Shown here: in pieces, positions 12,257 through 24,419 of the stretch
How positions within the stretch are numbered: position 1 is the first letter of the stretch
Layout: each line of letters starts with the position of its first letter
Assembly (NCBI RefSeq): GCF_011075055.1
Contig: NC_058146.1
Coordinates: 9,721,820 to 9,785,819, forward strand
Direction of reading: 5' to 3'
Length of the DNA stretch: 64,000 nt
Source of the DNA: Mangifera indica
Lineage: Eukaryota; Streptophyta; Magnoliopsida; Sapindales; Anacardiaceae
The notes under the pieces: generated by a model
Seen by the model: only the letters and a program-made list of their open reading frames with translations
What the model was told of the DNA's origin: nothing
The model's database searches: none
Program-made: the position numbers and the translations under genes

Positions 12257-13017
12257 GAATAGTGCAATGACTTGAATAATTCACTGACAGCCAGAGGAGA
12301 ATATATTTTTTATGCTTTTGTTTGCTCCTTTTTTACCTTTCACGTGGAAGTCTTGCTTGCTTGCATATATATGCAAGTTTTGGCAAATATTTTTTGCAAA
12401 ACTGTTTGCTTGCTTGCTCCATATTTTCTTTAAAAGTATTTGCTTCTGTATAGATCATCGGATTTTTTTCTCGTTCACAAAAAAAATTCAGCAAACAGTT
12501 TCATTGATTATCGGTACTGTTGACGTAATGGCAGGAAGACATGTTAGACTTCATTATATCAAATGGAAGTAGAAATATATCATATCAAATTTAATTTGAT
12601 CCAAATTCAATGTAAATTGAATTTTAATTTGGTCAAATTTAAATTAATTTGATTTGAATGGATTAATTTGAAATTGAAATTAAAATTAATATGAAATTGA
12701 TCAAATTAATTTGAAAATTCAAATTCAAATTAATTTGAAATTGCAATGGGTGAGTGGCATACCATGGTTGGCGGAAATGCCAACACTCTTATTGGCGTTT
12801 TTTCTAAAATTATTATTAAGCACGTTGTGGTCGCCAAAAAGAAATAAAGATGAAGAGAACCAACTCTTCCAAAAGAACAATACATGACAAGAGAAAAAGA
12901 AAAATTAAAAAATTAGAGTGAAAGCACCACATGCATCACACCCCATTTTATTCTTATAATGGAATGCTGAGTAGAGACTCCATTTCATTTGTCATCCATG
13001 TGCTGGTGATTTTATGG

Positions 13018-13125
13018 GAAATTGAAAATTTTACCCTTATTTGGGCCCACATATATATTTATACTACACTTTTTATACTCTAAACATTTTTACCATTTTA
13101 TATGATAGAATGCCTAAATTGTCTT
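13018..13125 (+). repeat. Orphan MULE terminus of the second-element type
   Basis: GGGAAATTGAAAATTTTACC, then TTTGGGCCCAC, ACACTTTTTATACTCTAAAC and ATTGTCTTTATCTTC match in order the left TIR of the element at 51,003 (GGGATATTGAAAAAAAATAC, TTTGGGCTTGC, CTCTTTTTGCATTAAAC, ACCCTTATCTTC). No partner end was found inside the composite element. It is probably the remaining end of a nested or ancestral MULE. Confidence 0.5.
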
Positions 13126-14159
13126 TATCTTCAACCTTGAGAAACCAAAACAAAGTTTATAGTATTACTTATTTTTAATGCACTATAAAGAGAGAACATG
13201 TATAAATATTTAGTATCAGTATTTGAAATAAGATTTATATATATGTGTTAGATACGATCAAGTGATTTTAAAATTATTGAGTTTAAATTTTTTAGATTAA
13301 ATATACAAAAATTGTAAACTCAGTTGATATTATTTGTCGAAATTTTGGTTGGCGTCAATCTCATATTAAAGCAGCACATGAAAAGATAATCCAAGAAACC
13401 ATCCATGAAGAGCATGCACTGAAGTACTTGGTGTTGAATATGCAAAGAATAAATCAATATATATATCCCAAGAATCAAAACAAAAATGAATTGGATATTC
13501 ACGTGAGCTTGCAAGGAATCGTTTTAAAATTTTTAGAAGCTTGCAGAGAATAACTTAACTTGCAGGGAATAACTTGATTTGGAGAGGAGAGATAATACAA
13601 CACATATATATATATATATATAGCATAGATATATTCATATTTAGCACATCTATTTTAAACATAAAGAGAGATCTAAAGTTAGCACAGTTGGATACGAAAA
13701 AAATTCAGTGAGCAATCAGCCGACGAAACTTGTTGGATTTGTAGAGACGAAATAATGGTAGGACAACATGTGAGGTTTTCTTATAAAACAGAAATATAAA
13801 TGTATTGTATTGTACCAAAATTAATTCAATTTGAATTCTGCATAAATCAATTTAATTTAATTCTATCGGAATTCAATTAAGTAAATCAAAATATTGTTAA
13901 ATATTGCAATTTTAACAATTTTGTTAATTAGCCAATTGTTGCAATTTAAAAAATGAAAAAAATTTTAAGAAACTGATTTTAGTTGAAAAGGTTATTTTGG
14001 GAGGGGGGTTGACGACACAAATTTGGGGGTTGGCTTAATGAAAAAATTGATGGGGTTGGTGCCAACCCCTTAATGTAAATTGATAGCAACCCCTTTAGTC
14101 AGGCTTAAGCCAACCCCTTATTTTTTATTTAAATACATTTTTTATTTTGGCTTTATTTA

Positions 14160-14365
14160 ATTTTTATTTAAATAAATATATATATTTTGTTAGAAATATT
14201 TCTTGTTAAAATAAATATTTTTTGTTAGTTATTCAATATCTACTTGGCGTATGAACTGTGATATATAAATAAATATTTTTTTTTATTTGGTTAGAGTAAA
14301 TATTATTTTGTTAGAATAAATATTATTTTGTTAAAATAAATATTATTTCGTTAAATAATAAATTT
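14160..14365 (+). repeat. About 20-bp degenerate tandem repeat
   Basis: Repeated TTTTGTTAGAATAAATATTA-like units: three well-preserved copies at about 14,285-14,350 and weaker copies upstream. It lies just before the module A DUF1985 gene, in the position of its promoter or 5' leader. Confidence 0.6.
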
Positions 14366-14587
14366 ATTTAAGTATCCAGCAAGTAAAGAAATACTGACAA
14401 CATTTTCATTCAAATGTTATATTAGTTAATGCCAACCATCTTATTTTAATAATGATAATTTAGTTTGTTTGATTGATCTTTGATTAATCTTTCATTAATT
14501 ACATTAACGGATTAATATATTTTTCAAGTATTTGCATTCAACTACCAAGATGAGGCATATAGATTTCGTGATGCGTATAGATTCCGA

Positions 14588-15690
14588 GTGCACATGTTGC
14601 TTTGGACGAAGATGGACACTGTGACTATACTTAGGAATAAACTAACATTTACTCAGAGAATTATTTTAAAAACAACCTGTTTTGGACACTTTTTAGATTT
14701 GGCGGAACCACGGTTTAGTGTCATTTTCATACAATCGATGTTATTTCAGATGATTAGCCGCAGGAACCCAAAAAAAGAAATGTGGTTCAGAATAAATGGT
14801 GTTGAGTTTCGATTCAACCTTGTAGAGTTTGCGCTAGTCAGTGGTCTGATTTTCGGGGAGGACATCGATATGTCCAACTATGTTGATTACATAAGGATGC
14901 CTCAACTGAGAAATGACTACTTCCCTTGGATTCACATGTTGTTATCCTATGAGGAGATCAAGCAAGCAATCGACGATCAAATATGGGGAGACAATGAAAA
15001 TGACGCAGTGAAGTTCACGGTACTGTACTTTGCATTTACGGGATTATTAGGAGCAGACAACAGAATAAGAATACCTGATCATTTTTTGCATTTAGCGGAC
15101 AATCTAGATGCATTTAGTTGGTACCCATGGGGGATGGTTACATGGAATAAGACAATTGAATCGATGCGGAAGGGTATCTATAACAAATATCAATATTGTG
15201 TTAAACACTACCTCGCCTACAAAAGTCCGCTTCCACTTCTTAGTTACAATATTTTGGGATACCTGATTGCTTTTGAGGTAAGTATTGTATAATGAATAAA
15301 GTTAATATTCATCTTAACAATTTTTAATACTAACCATAAATATTGTACATTCTACAATATTGAATTTATGAGACTATTCATAATCTATCACCTCTTGTCC
15401 GTATGGAAGCAAATGATCAAATCCTTCACATCCTGAAATGGAAGACAAATGTACTACTGACTTGGGATGACATATCAAAACTTTTAAACGCTCCTCCAGT
15501 AAGTTGCTCGTTGGTTGATTTATGTTTTATTATTCACTCCATTATTTCATTCATTTTTATAAATTTCCTTCATGTTTCAAGAAGGGATTACAACTGCATT
15601 GCGTCTGACTGAGACCGAAGGTAACTCTAAGTGGTATATTCAGGCTTTGGAGTTTATGGGAGAATAGGCTTCACTAGCATCATCAGATGA
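14588..15690 (+). pseudogene. Module A DUF1985 gene (ULP1 domain deleted)
   Basis: The 14,588-15,292 frame is open for 234 codons, the longest MULE frame here; the same frame is open upstream to about 14,530. It carries a clear DUF1985 domain: CFGHFLDLAEPRFS (residues 31-44), EMWFRINGVEFRFNLVEFAL (about 64-83), VSGLIFGEDIDM, DAVKFTVLYFAFTGLLGADN and FSWYPWGMVTWNKTI. A GTAAGT donor follows FE near 15,275. A second exon-like stretch at about 15,357-15,499 contains ILHILKWKTN and ends at another GTAAGT. A third (about 15,581-15,690) reads EGITTALRLTETEGNSKWYI and ends with a stop and then an acidic SSDDEFTNSDDDDN tail. The downstream ULP1 cysteine-protease domain present in module B is missing because of a deletion near 15,930. 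DUF1985 has no known biochemical function; it typically precedes a SUMO-protease-like domain in MULE genes. The convergent partner is the transposase at 16.4-18.0 kb. Confidence 0.75.
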
Positions 15691-16444
15691 TGAGTTTACA
15701 AATTCTGACGATGATGATAATACCCAGTCGATTCATCCTGTTCCCTTTTAGGCAACCTCTCAAGGGTTTTCATGGTCGTTAATTGCTAGGTCACAAGTCC
15801 CATTTGTCCCTATGACACCCCCACTAGTATAAGATTTCCCTCTTTATGTTTTTGGAACTTCTTGTGCTAGACAGACATCTTCTCCACGGGGGTCATCCTC
15901 TCATACTGCACACTTACGAGAGTCAATATAAGGTTTATGGTTTGTTTATATGTTATTGGACCTTACTTAATTCATCGTACTTATTAAATTCAACTGGTTG
16001 GTAAAAATACAGGTTTTGAGGATTTCGATTAAGGCGTGGCACATGAATTGGATTTCATTTTGTTATTGCTTCAATGATGTATTTTGTTATTGTTTCAGTG
16101 ATGTATTTGCATTTATTAATCATATTTCCTGTTGAATGATTCTTGTTTACTTATTCATAAAATGAAACAAATTAATAAAACATGTTAATACAAAATATAT
16201 AATGTGATAGAATAAAAATCAAATATTTACATAAAATGAACATCAACAAATAAATGTCATGGTAATTCCATTAAGCTGATTTGATCTATCACCATCGTGT
16301 ACATGTAAGATCCTGAACATAAAAAATTAATACATTAAAATATGTTGAAAAACCTAATAAATAAATTATGAAAAATTAAACATGCAATATATATACAATT
16401 AAAATTACAATATCAGACGCAATCATCAAATTAACCACGATTAT

Positions 16445-18046
16445 CTATTCAGCCGTATAGGTTGCACTGTGAGTTCGCGACCTCGTCCTCGTCCGCTGCT
16501 TGATGTGTGGGACGAGCCAACCATAAGCATTGGAGTTGGACTTGGACAATTTAAGCGAGTATGGCCAGGTTGATGACATCGGCTACAGTTTTGTTATCAA
16601 ACTTCTTTTCCTTGTGAAGGTCTTCTTGCATGGTTGGAAGGACAACCGAACCGTTATTGTTCCATCATTGAAGGATAAATCACAAACATATTTGATGGTG
16701 CCCAAGTCGATTGATCCCTTAGTGGATTAATATCTTCTCCATACACCCTACATAAATATTCAGTAGAGTAATATATACTGACCAAGTTGACACAGTCTGA
16801 CAAGTTATTATACTTTGTAATAACTACAACGTGTGCATATGGAATTTGGGAAAGTTGGAATTTCCCACAATCACATGTTCGATATAGAAGATTCACGATG
16901 AATACCTGTTTTTGTGAATCATGAACTTTATATTATTGGACGTTGATCGGTTTAACAACCATATTGACAGATTTGAACATATGTTGAACAAGCTTGTCCT
17001 TAGCCCATGGTGTTAACGGGTGAGATTTCTTACCTGTAAGAAACAATTAATAAATGCAATGAAAAAAAAAAAAACATCATTAAAATTTTAGTCATACATA
17101 CTAGCCATGTTTCACCTATTGAAAAACTAATGTTACATTATGCTCCGAAGAAACTCAACTAATATGGTGATAGGTAAAGCACGAGCAGTCCGTGTCAAGG
17201 CATTGAAAGACTCAACAATATTAGTCGTTATAATATTATACCACCATCCCCCGAAATGGGCATACGCCCATCTTTCATGTAGGATATGCCAATTTTGTAC
17301 CTATCTGCTATGTCTAAGATAATTTCTTTCGATCGATAAATGCGATCAACCACAAACATTGACTTAAGTATATTCCTTTATGATTCTGCACCAGCTTATC
17401 TATGATGCGATAATATTTGATATGCTCCAATATTCATAAAACCATGACGTCTTCTGTTACATTCAGCCTCCTCATTACAAGCATCATTTTGACTTTTGTT
17501 AACGTCTTAGCTCGAAATACCATACATGTCCTCATCAAACCTTGAGAATTCATCATCATCATCATAATCCTCATTATCTTCTACTTCGTAATCCTCATCC
17601 ATATCGTCGTCATTATCATCATCAATACCATAATTCTCACCAAACTCTTGGAAACTTTGTGGATGTGCCTACTCATTCGTTGGATAATTTTCCCTTTCTT
17701 TCTCATGAACATCTTCGGCTTATTGATTGTCCCTTACACCAATTGGACTCTCGGTAACATAAAGTTTATGGTATCCTTGTGAACATCTTGCTGCAACCAT
17801 CAAAAACTCTATATCATCATCGTCTATGATCTTCATTGGACCCACATCACCTGGGGTAAATATGTGCACATTTGATTGACTTCGATCGAGTCTTAGACGA
17901 TAGCTTATTCTCGCAATGAATCCTTCAAAATCAACACTTGTGTCAATACACATCCTTCTCTCATTCCCACCAATATATCTTGTCACATTGCTATCACCTT
18001 CAATCTACTAGCCTCCATAGCTAATTTTAAATGTAGTTTTTTTCAT
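16445..18046 (-). pseudogene. Module A MuDR-type transposase, catalytic core deleted
   Basis: Minus strand from ATG 18,046. The PB1-like N-terminal region (SVDFEGFIARISYRLRLD, then MVAARCSQGYHKLYVTESPI) is followed by an acidic Asp/Glu tract at 17,530-17,640. Next is the transposase N-domain remnant around 17,315-17,400 (related to RIYRxKEIxxDMADRY), then the segment with ESFNALTRTAR that carries the third catalytic acidic residue (about 17,180-17,210). Then come a SWIM-type finger LLYRTCDCGKFQLSQIPYAH (about 16,840-16,895; the third Cys of CxC...CxH is Tyr) and a C-terminal zinc-knuckle stretch CHQPGHTRLNCPSPTP (about 16,530-16,580). Compared with module B, two segments of about 620 and 320 bp are missing. 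One contained both catalytic aspartates, so this copy cannot encode an active DDE enzyme. Confidence 0.8.
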
Positions 18047-18124
18047 CTTGACTAGGAATAACCCTAAAAACATAAAAACACCAATGTCTAGGCAAAGTTT
18101 ATATACTATGGACAGTAACCATTG

Positions 18125-18600
18125 ATGAACAATAACTTTCAAAAACTTTGCAAACTTAAGTTTTTGTATTTTATAACCATCAATACATACAACATTAAAT
18201 AATTAAAATAACATGAAACAATAGCATTAAACAACATGAAATTGAGTGGAATGGAAGGAGAAAAAATAATGCGGGTGGTTGGTGCCAATGGGTTGGTGCC
18301 GCTAACTGTTGGCGTGGCCAACCTCTTTTTGTCTAAAAATTTTCCAGAAATAAATTTTTGTATTTTATAATCATCAGTACAATATTAAACAACATTATTA
18401 ACAACTTTAAACAATAAAAATTGCATGAAATAACAATATTAAATAATATGAAATTGAGTGGAATGGAAGAAAGTGCGAAAAATATCAATTCGGGTGTTGG
18501 TGAAGCCAAGCCCTTGGTTGGTGACGCCAACCCATTCTTCGTCTGGAAATGTTTCGGACCATAATTTTTGTATTTTTTGACCATCAATACAATATTAATC
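18125..18600. repeat. Two tandem TIR-derived repeats between modules
   Basis: 18,140-18,340 and 18,345-18,600 are tandem copies of the right TIR's inner part (compare 24,420-24,660). They share TTTTGTATTTTATAATCATC, AACAACTTTAAACAATA, ATGAAATTGAGTGGAATGGA and a GGTTGGTG/GCCAACCC palindrome. Both lie in the same orientation as the right end of the element, so module A originally ended here. Confidence 0.8.
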
Positions 18601-18689
18601 TTTTGATTAATCTGTGATTAAAATGATTGTCTTTAATTAATCTTTCATCAATGTAATTTAACTAATTAATATATATTTTTGGGCATTTG

Positions 18690-19440
18690 CAATCAACTAC
18701 CAAGAGCGGGTGTACAAATTCTATTATGCATATAGATTCTGAGTGCACATGTCACTTTGGACAAAGATAGATACTGTGACTATAATTAGGAATAAACTAA
18801 CATTTACTCAGAGAGCCATTTTTTGGATAACCTTTTTTGGACTTTTATTAGATTTAGTGGAGCCACGGTTCAGTGCTGTATTTATTTAAGCGATATTATT
18901 TCGTATGATCAACTGCGGGAACCAAACAAAGAAATGTGGTTTAGAATAAATGGTGTTGAGTTCTGATTTAACCCTGTGAAGTTTGCACTAGTCACTGGTC
19001 TGATTTTTGGGGAGGACATAGACGTGTCCAATTACGTTGATTACACAATGACGTTTCGATTAAGAGAGGAATACTTCCCGAACATTCACAAGTTGTTATC
19101 CCATCAAGAGATCAAACAAGCATTCAACAATAAAATTCGGGGAGACAATGATGACGACGCAGTGAAGGTCGCAGTCTTGTATTATGTGTTCATAGGATTA
19201 TTAGAGACAAACAACAAAACCAAAATACCTGATCATTTTTTTCATTTAGCTGATACTCATAGGGGATAGTGACATGGAATAAAACAGTTGAACATTCAGG
19301 CTTTGGATTTTATGGGAGAATAGACACTATCGACATCATCAGATGACGAGTCTACAGATTCAGATGATGATGATAATATCCAATTGAATCATCCACTTGC
19401 CTTTCAGACAACCCTCAGAGAGTCTTTATAGTCTTCCACC
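18690..19440 (+). pseudogene. Module B DUF1985 domain, truncated
   Basis: A diverged copy of the module A domain. ITFFGLLLDLVEPRFSAV is interrupted by stops near 18,830-18,890. It then runs KFALVTGLIFGEDIDVSN (from 18,976), LREEYFPNIHKLLSHQEIKQ, DDDAVKVAVLYYVFIGLLET and IPDHFFHLADTH, ending near 19,269. About 470 bp equivalent to module A 15,170-15,640 are missing, including the second exon. The acidic tail then continues directly (FMGE, stop, SSDDESTDSDDDDN). The open part at 18,976-19,269 is 97 codons. This domain and the ULP1 protease at 20.9 kb would have been one gene. Confidence 0.75.
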
Positions 19441-20880
19441 ACTTCTATATGAATATCTTTATCATGAGAAGCCAAACTCGTTGTTCCTAAGACGTCTCGT
19501 ATTGGATAGAGATCCTCTCTATTGGTGTCATCCTTTTGCACTATACACCTCCGAGAGTCACATAGGGCCTTTGATAATGTACATGTATCCCTTCCATGGA
19601 TGTCTACTTCCTGCGCCTCCCATCCTCGAGAGCACCAAAGGGACGAGCCTGTAAGACACTCGATTCATGGGACGTCGTATAGTGATGTATCATATGACCA
19701 TCTTTAACAGATCTTAATGGAACATAAAAGAGGCATCAACTCTCAGATGTAGTAGTAATTGGACCAGCACGCTGTAATGATGTGTGCAGAGTAGGAGCGA
19801 TAGGCATCAGTGTTTCGTAGGGAGATGCAAACGTATTGGCAACAACAAACATCGATGTTTCATAAGGAGATACAAGAGCAATGATAACATCAGACATCGA
19901 TGCTTTGGGGGGAGATGTAGGAACTTCAATCATCATCGACATGATCAAATGACGAGTCTACAGATTCAGACGATGATGATAACATCCAATCGAATTATCC
20001 TATTACCTTCCAAACAACCCTCAGAGAGTCTTCACATTAAATAATCGAATTGTACAACTTGAGGATTTTTATGTTCAGACATTAGGATCAGTACAAGTTA
20101 TTATCCATTATACTTATTTTTTATTTCAATTAGTTGTGTTATAAAATAATGAAAAACATAATTTTTTTTTACAATTGGACAACTTATCGGACGATGATGT
20201 CTAACAACAAGTGTGAACTAATTGATAACTATTTAGAAGTCGACGACAACTAAAAAAGTATCAGCATTTGGACGTGTGCTACGAAAAGGAAAATAGTTGG
20301 TAAGTCCATTCATAGATCCAACAAAGGCCAAAAATAACAAACAACCAATACCTAAGAATCATCATCTAGACTCGTGATTGGCTAAGGCCTACTCAGAGTT
20401 CTTATTGTGGTACCGTCATGCATCAGATAATGACACTCGATGTGTCTTCCTTGGGGGACCAACCAGAATAATTGCCTATATGCACAAACCACGATAGACC
20501 CAAATTGTAACACCGGGCAATGGTCAGAAAACATGGTATGCACTATTCCTTTGTATTAGTTCATAGTAGTTATATCACTTTCAACTTATAATGTAATTTA
20601 TCTGTGTCCACAACATATTTAAGCTTTCATGGGAATACTGCATAAATCTTTTCCAGATAGTAACTAGATGATTATTTCGACCCAGTTCGTTGGACTTCTC
20701 CCATAGTGCTACAATGAGTTCAAATGGTTGGGTGCAAATATGGAGTGACCTATATTTTTTTTAGTCAAATCAATGGCATCTCACGTCAATAGTCGTCTGA
20801 ATTCTTTTGGCCATAGAGTAGTGTTGACAAGGTAGTGTACAACTGTAAGTTGTTTATAGTATATTTGATTATTGATACTT
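19440..20880 (+). other. Linker region of the module B DUF1985-ULP1 gene
   Basis: Between the DUF1985 and protease domains. It holds a repeated Ser/Asp-coding segment (compare 19,330-19,390 with 19,940-19,995: both contain GACGAGTCTACAGATTCAGA). A run of related units at about 19,795-19,925 is built on the repeated words GACATCGATG / CATCGATGTTTC. No other domain is recognisable and all frames contain stops. Confidence 0.5.
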
Positions 20881-21300
20881 ATTTCTCTTCATTGGTTGAC
20901 AGGTATTCATTCCCCTCAATATCGACAACTAACATTGGGTGTGTGACATATTGGATATCAATGATTGGAAGTTCTATGTATACGACTCTGCCCAATATTC
21001 CACTAGCTTAGAGAGGGTGAAGAAGTTAATCATGTCATATAGGACATAACACACCTAATGAAGGCGAGTAATTTGTATACATCAAAGGGAATTCAACTGC
21101 CAGATACTCCACCAACGTTACAATACATATGTGTTCGTGATGTGCCAAAACATGATGTAGGAAGCGAAGACTGTGGCATTTTTTTACTTATGTTTATGAA
21201 ATACCTTGCCCAAGATCGACCATTTAATTTCACATTGAATCATTCCAGAAGGTTAAGAAAGTGTGTGGCTATAACTATATTCCAAAAAAGGGCCCTTAGT
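20880..21300 (+). pseudogene. Module B ULP1-like cysteine protease domain (peptidase C48)
   Basis: All three catalytic landmarks of the ULP1/SENP fold can be read. The His motif HWVCDILDINDWKFYVYDS (His codon 20,933) includes the catalytic Asp in YDS (codon 20,984). The Cys motif VGSEDCGIFLLMFMKYLAQD follows near 21,172. ULP1 enzymes cleave or process SUMO. The MULE-borne versions are recognised by their link to DUF1985, and their role in transposition is not established. The position normally holding the oxyanion-hole Gln before DCG appears to be His (VPKHDVGSEDCG). A stop separates the His/Asp and Cys parts near 21,050, so this is not a functional protease gene today. Its end lies about 240 bp from the convergent transposase's end. 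Confidence 0.8.
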
Positions 21301-21654
21301 AAGTATTTAAGGTTTATGGGTTTATTTATATGTTACCAGACTTTACTTAATTGGTTGTATTTATTAAATTCAATTGAACTATGAAAATGCTGGTTTTGAG
21401 GAATTTGATTAAGGTATGGGTGGGCAGGCATGCATATGAATTGGATGCCATTTTATTATTGTTTCAATGATGTATTTTATTATTGTTTTACTGATATATG
21501 GTATAATAAAAAATCAAATATATACATAAAATGATAGGCTAACAAATAAACGTTGTGGTAATTCCATTTTACTATTTTGATCAATTGTCATCATGTATAT
21601 GTAAGAGTCTGAACATAAAAAATTAATACATTAAAATTTGTACAAACCATGATA

Positions 21655-24136
21655 ACCTATTCCACCATATGGGTTGTACTGTGATTACGATGACCTCGGC
21701 CTACTTAGTGTGCGGGATGAGCCAACCACGAGCACTAGACTTGGACTCTGACAATTCAAGCGAGTATGACCATGTTGATGACATTAGCTACAGTTTTGTT
21801 GTTGAACTTCCTCTTCTTGTGAAAGTCTTCTTGCATAGTTAGAAGGACAATTGGATTGTTATTGCTCTATCACTAAAAGATAAATCACATGCATATTTGA
21901 TGGTACCCAAGTTGATTGATTCCCTAATAGATTAATATCTTCTTCATATACCTTACGTAAATATTTAGTAGAGTAATATGTACTGACTTAGCCTACACAG
22001 TTCGACACGTTATTATACCTAGTTGTAACTGCAGCGTGTGCCTATAGAATCCGGGAAAGTTGAAATTTTCCACAATCACATGTTCGATATAGAAGATTCA
22101 TGATGAACACTTGTTGTCGTGAATCATGAACTTTGTATTGTTGCATGTTGATTGGTTTAACAACCATGTTGACAGATTTGAACACATATCGAGCAAACTT
22201 GTCCTCGACTAATGGTGTTAAAGGGTGAAATCCCTCACCTGTAAAAAACAACTAAAATAAATGCAATAAAAAAAAAAAGAAACATCATTAAAATTTTAGT
22301 CATACAAACCAGCCATGTTTCGCCTATTGAAAAACTAATGTTACATTGTGCTTTGAAGAACTTAACCAATATGGTGATAGGCAAAGTGTGAGCAGTCCGT
22401 GTCAAAGCATTGAAGGACTCAACAATATTAGTCGTCATAATATTGTACCACCATCCTCTAAAGTGGGCATGCGCCCATCTTTCATACCCAATATCGATCA
22501 AATAAGCTGCTGTAGCGAGATTTACTCTGGCAATTCTACTCATAATAGCTTGAAAGTCCTTGAGATGATATGCCTTAGCAGCTTTTCAATATGTTTAGTT
22601 TTTTTGAACTGCAAATGCATGTTACCCTTTATGTGGTAATTACAAAACTCATGATAGATATAAGGCATTACGTTCGCAAATGTTGTAATTATTGAATGAT
22701 GGCGATCAGAAATAATGGCCAAATCTGGCAAATCACCAATACACATGCGAAGGTATGTCAAAAAGGGCGTTCATGTATCTATTCCCTCCTTGCACCCAAT
22801 ACCGAATGTGAGTGGGTAAATTTGATTATTACCATCCTTCACAACAACAATAAAAAGAGACCCAAGATATTTTCCCTTTAAATATGAAGCATCAATGCAT
22901 ATCACCGAGCGACATAATTGTTGAAACCCTCTTATTGAATACCCCATACACATGAAAAAATCTTGAACCTATTTTTTGGGTCGATATCAAATGTGTCAGT
23001 TCTTGGGTTCTGAAGCTCTAAATTATGACAATACTCATGTAATAGACCGAAAGACTCTTTCGAAGATCCTTATAATGCATTTATTGCATATATTTTAGAA
23101 CGACATGCTTGCGTGTAGGATATGTCGATTTTGTACCTATTTGCCATATCTGAAATCTTTTCCTTTGGTCGATAAATGCGATTAACCACAAAACTTGACT
23201 TAAGTATGTTCTTTAACGATTCTGCACTAACTTGTTCATGGTGCGACAATATTTGATCCTCTGGACAAGTGTGTGTCTCGTTCATATGTCGTAAGACCTA
23301 ATAGTCTCCATCTTGCTCTCTCATTACTAGTGCCCGCCATTTACATTGTAGGTGTACGCACTTAAGCTTATATCGTATATTATCAAAGTGACCAACTTTC
23401 CATTGAATTCCTGTCTCTGAGGCATAGGTTTGAAATAATGCTTTCAATTATGCATTCGAGTTATAAAAACTCATTACTTGTAAATGGTTGCCCTTTTGTA
23501 TTGCTTGATTACTAATATCTGCATTCTCAACATCAACAACAGGCTCAGGAACCCATTGAAATAGAATTGGATTATGGATGTGACTTAGATATGCTCAAAT
23601 ATTTATAAAACCATGACGTCTTGTGCTATATTCAGCCCCCTATTTACAAGCACGACTTTGACTTCTGTTAACGTCTTGGCTCAAAACACTGTACATGCCC
23701 TCATTATCATCATCCTCTTCATTACCTTCTACTTCATAATCTTCATCCTTATCCTCGTCATTATCATCATCAATACCATAATTCCCACCAAACTCTTGAA
23801 CACTTTGTGGATGTGCCCACTCATCTGTCAGATGATTTTTCCTTTCTTCCTCATGAACATTTTTGCCTTGTTGATTGTCCCTTCTATTAATTTGACTCTT
23901 GGTAACATAAAGTTTTATATATCCTTGTGAACTTCTTGCTATAAGCATCAAATATGTTCATATTTGACTGATTTTGATCGAGTCTTAAACAATAGTTGAT
24001 TCTTACAATGAATCCTTCAAATCAACACTTGTGTTAATACACATCTCTCTCTCATTCCCACCAACATATCTTGCGACATTATCATCACCTTTAATCCATT
24101 GGCCTCCATAGCGATCTTAAATGCATCTTTTTTCAT
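21655..24136 (-). pseudogene. Module B MuDR-type (MULE) transposase
   Basis: The most complete MULE transposase in the window, read from ATG 24,136. It has a PB1-like N-region and the ARSSQGYIKLYVTKSQINRR segment (23,870-23,950), an acidic tract (23,690-23,790), and the N-domain RIYRPKEKISDMANRYKIDI (about 23,130-23,190). The DDE catalytic core follows: first Asp in VICIDASYLKGK (codon 22,893), second in LAIISDRHHSI (22,707), Glu in TTNIVESFNALTR (22,420). A SWIM finger YRTCDCGKFQLSRI lies near 22,060-22,090, then a stop where the third Cys is expected. A zinc-knuckle-like C-terminus is near 21,740. The triad survives, but frameshifts at about 22,765, 22,540 and 22,300 and several stops split it into six or more open pieces. 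It faces the ULP1 gene tail to tail. Confidence 0.88.
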
Positions 24137-24419
24137 CCTGACTAAAAATAAACCTAAACTACATAAAACTATAAATTACATTACTTTACAATTTTTTCAA
24201 ATTAAGCCCCAAATGCAATACTAATGCAACCAGTCATCATACATATGTATTTAGAACACATTAAACTATCATATCATCAAGTGATGTACAAATATTGATT
24301 AAGGCAAGATAATAAAAAAGGGAAGAAAATGACAGTGGCAATTTTGTAATTTTTCATGCAATTTGCTGCTAAGACAAGGAAAACAATAAACACACGAGCA
24401 CCAAATTGGAATAAATAAG

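Larger units (their letters stand above)
11790..14530. other. Repetitive subterminal region of the MULE, no gene
   Basis: No protein is recognisable. The region is built from diverged repeats. About 12,465-12,660 and 13,690-13,900 are direct copies (shared anchors AAAAAAATTCAG, GTAATGGCAGGAAGACATGT against ATAATGGTAGGACAACATGT, then an AATTTAATTTGATCC-like stretch). Each copy is followed by GGTTGGC/GCCAACC palindromes (12,757-12,835 and 14,005-14,115). This looks like two units of roughly 1.2 kb derived from terminal sequence. Confidence 0.5.
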
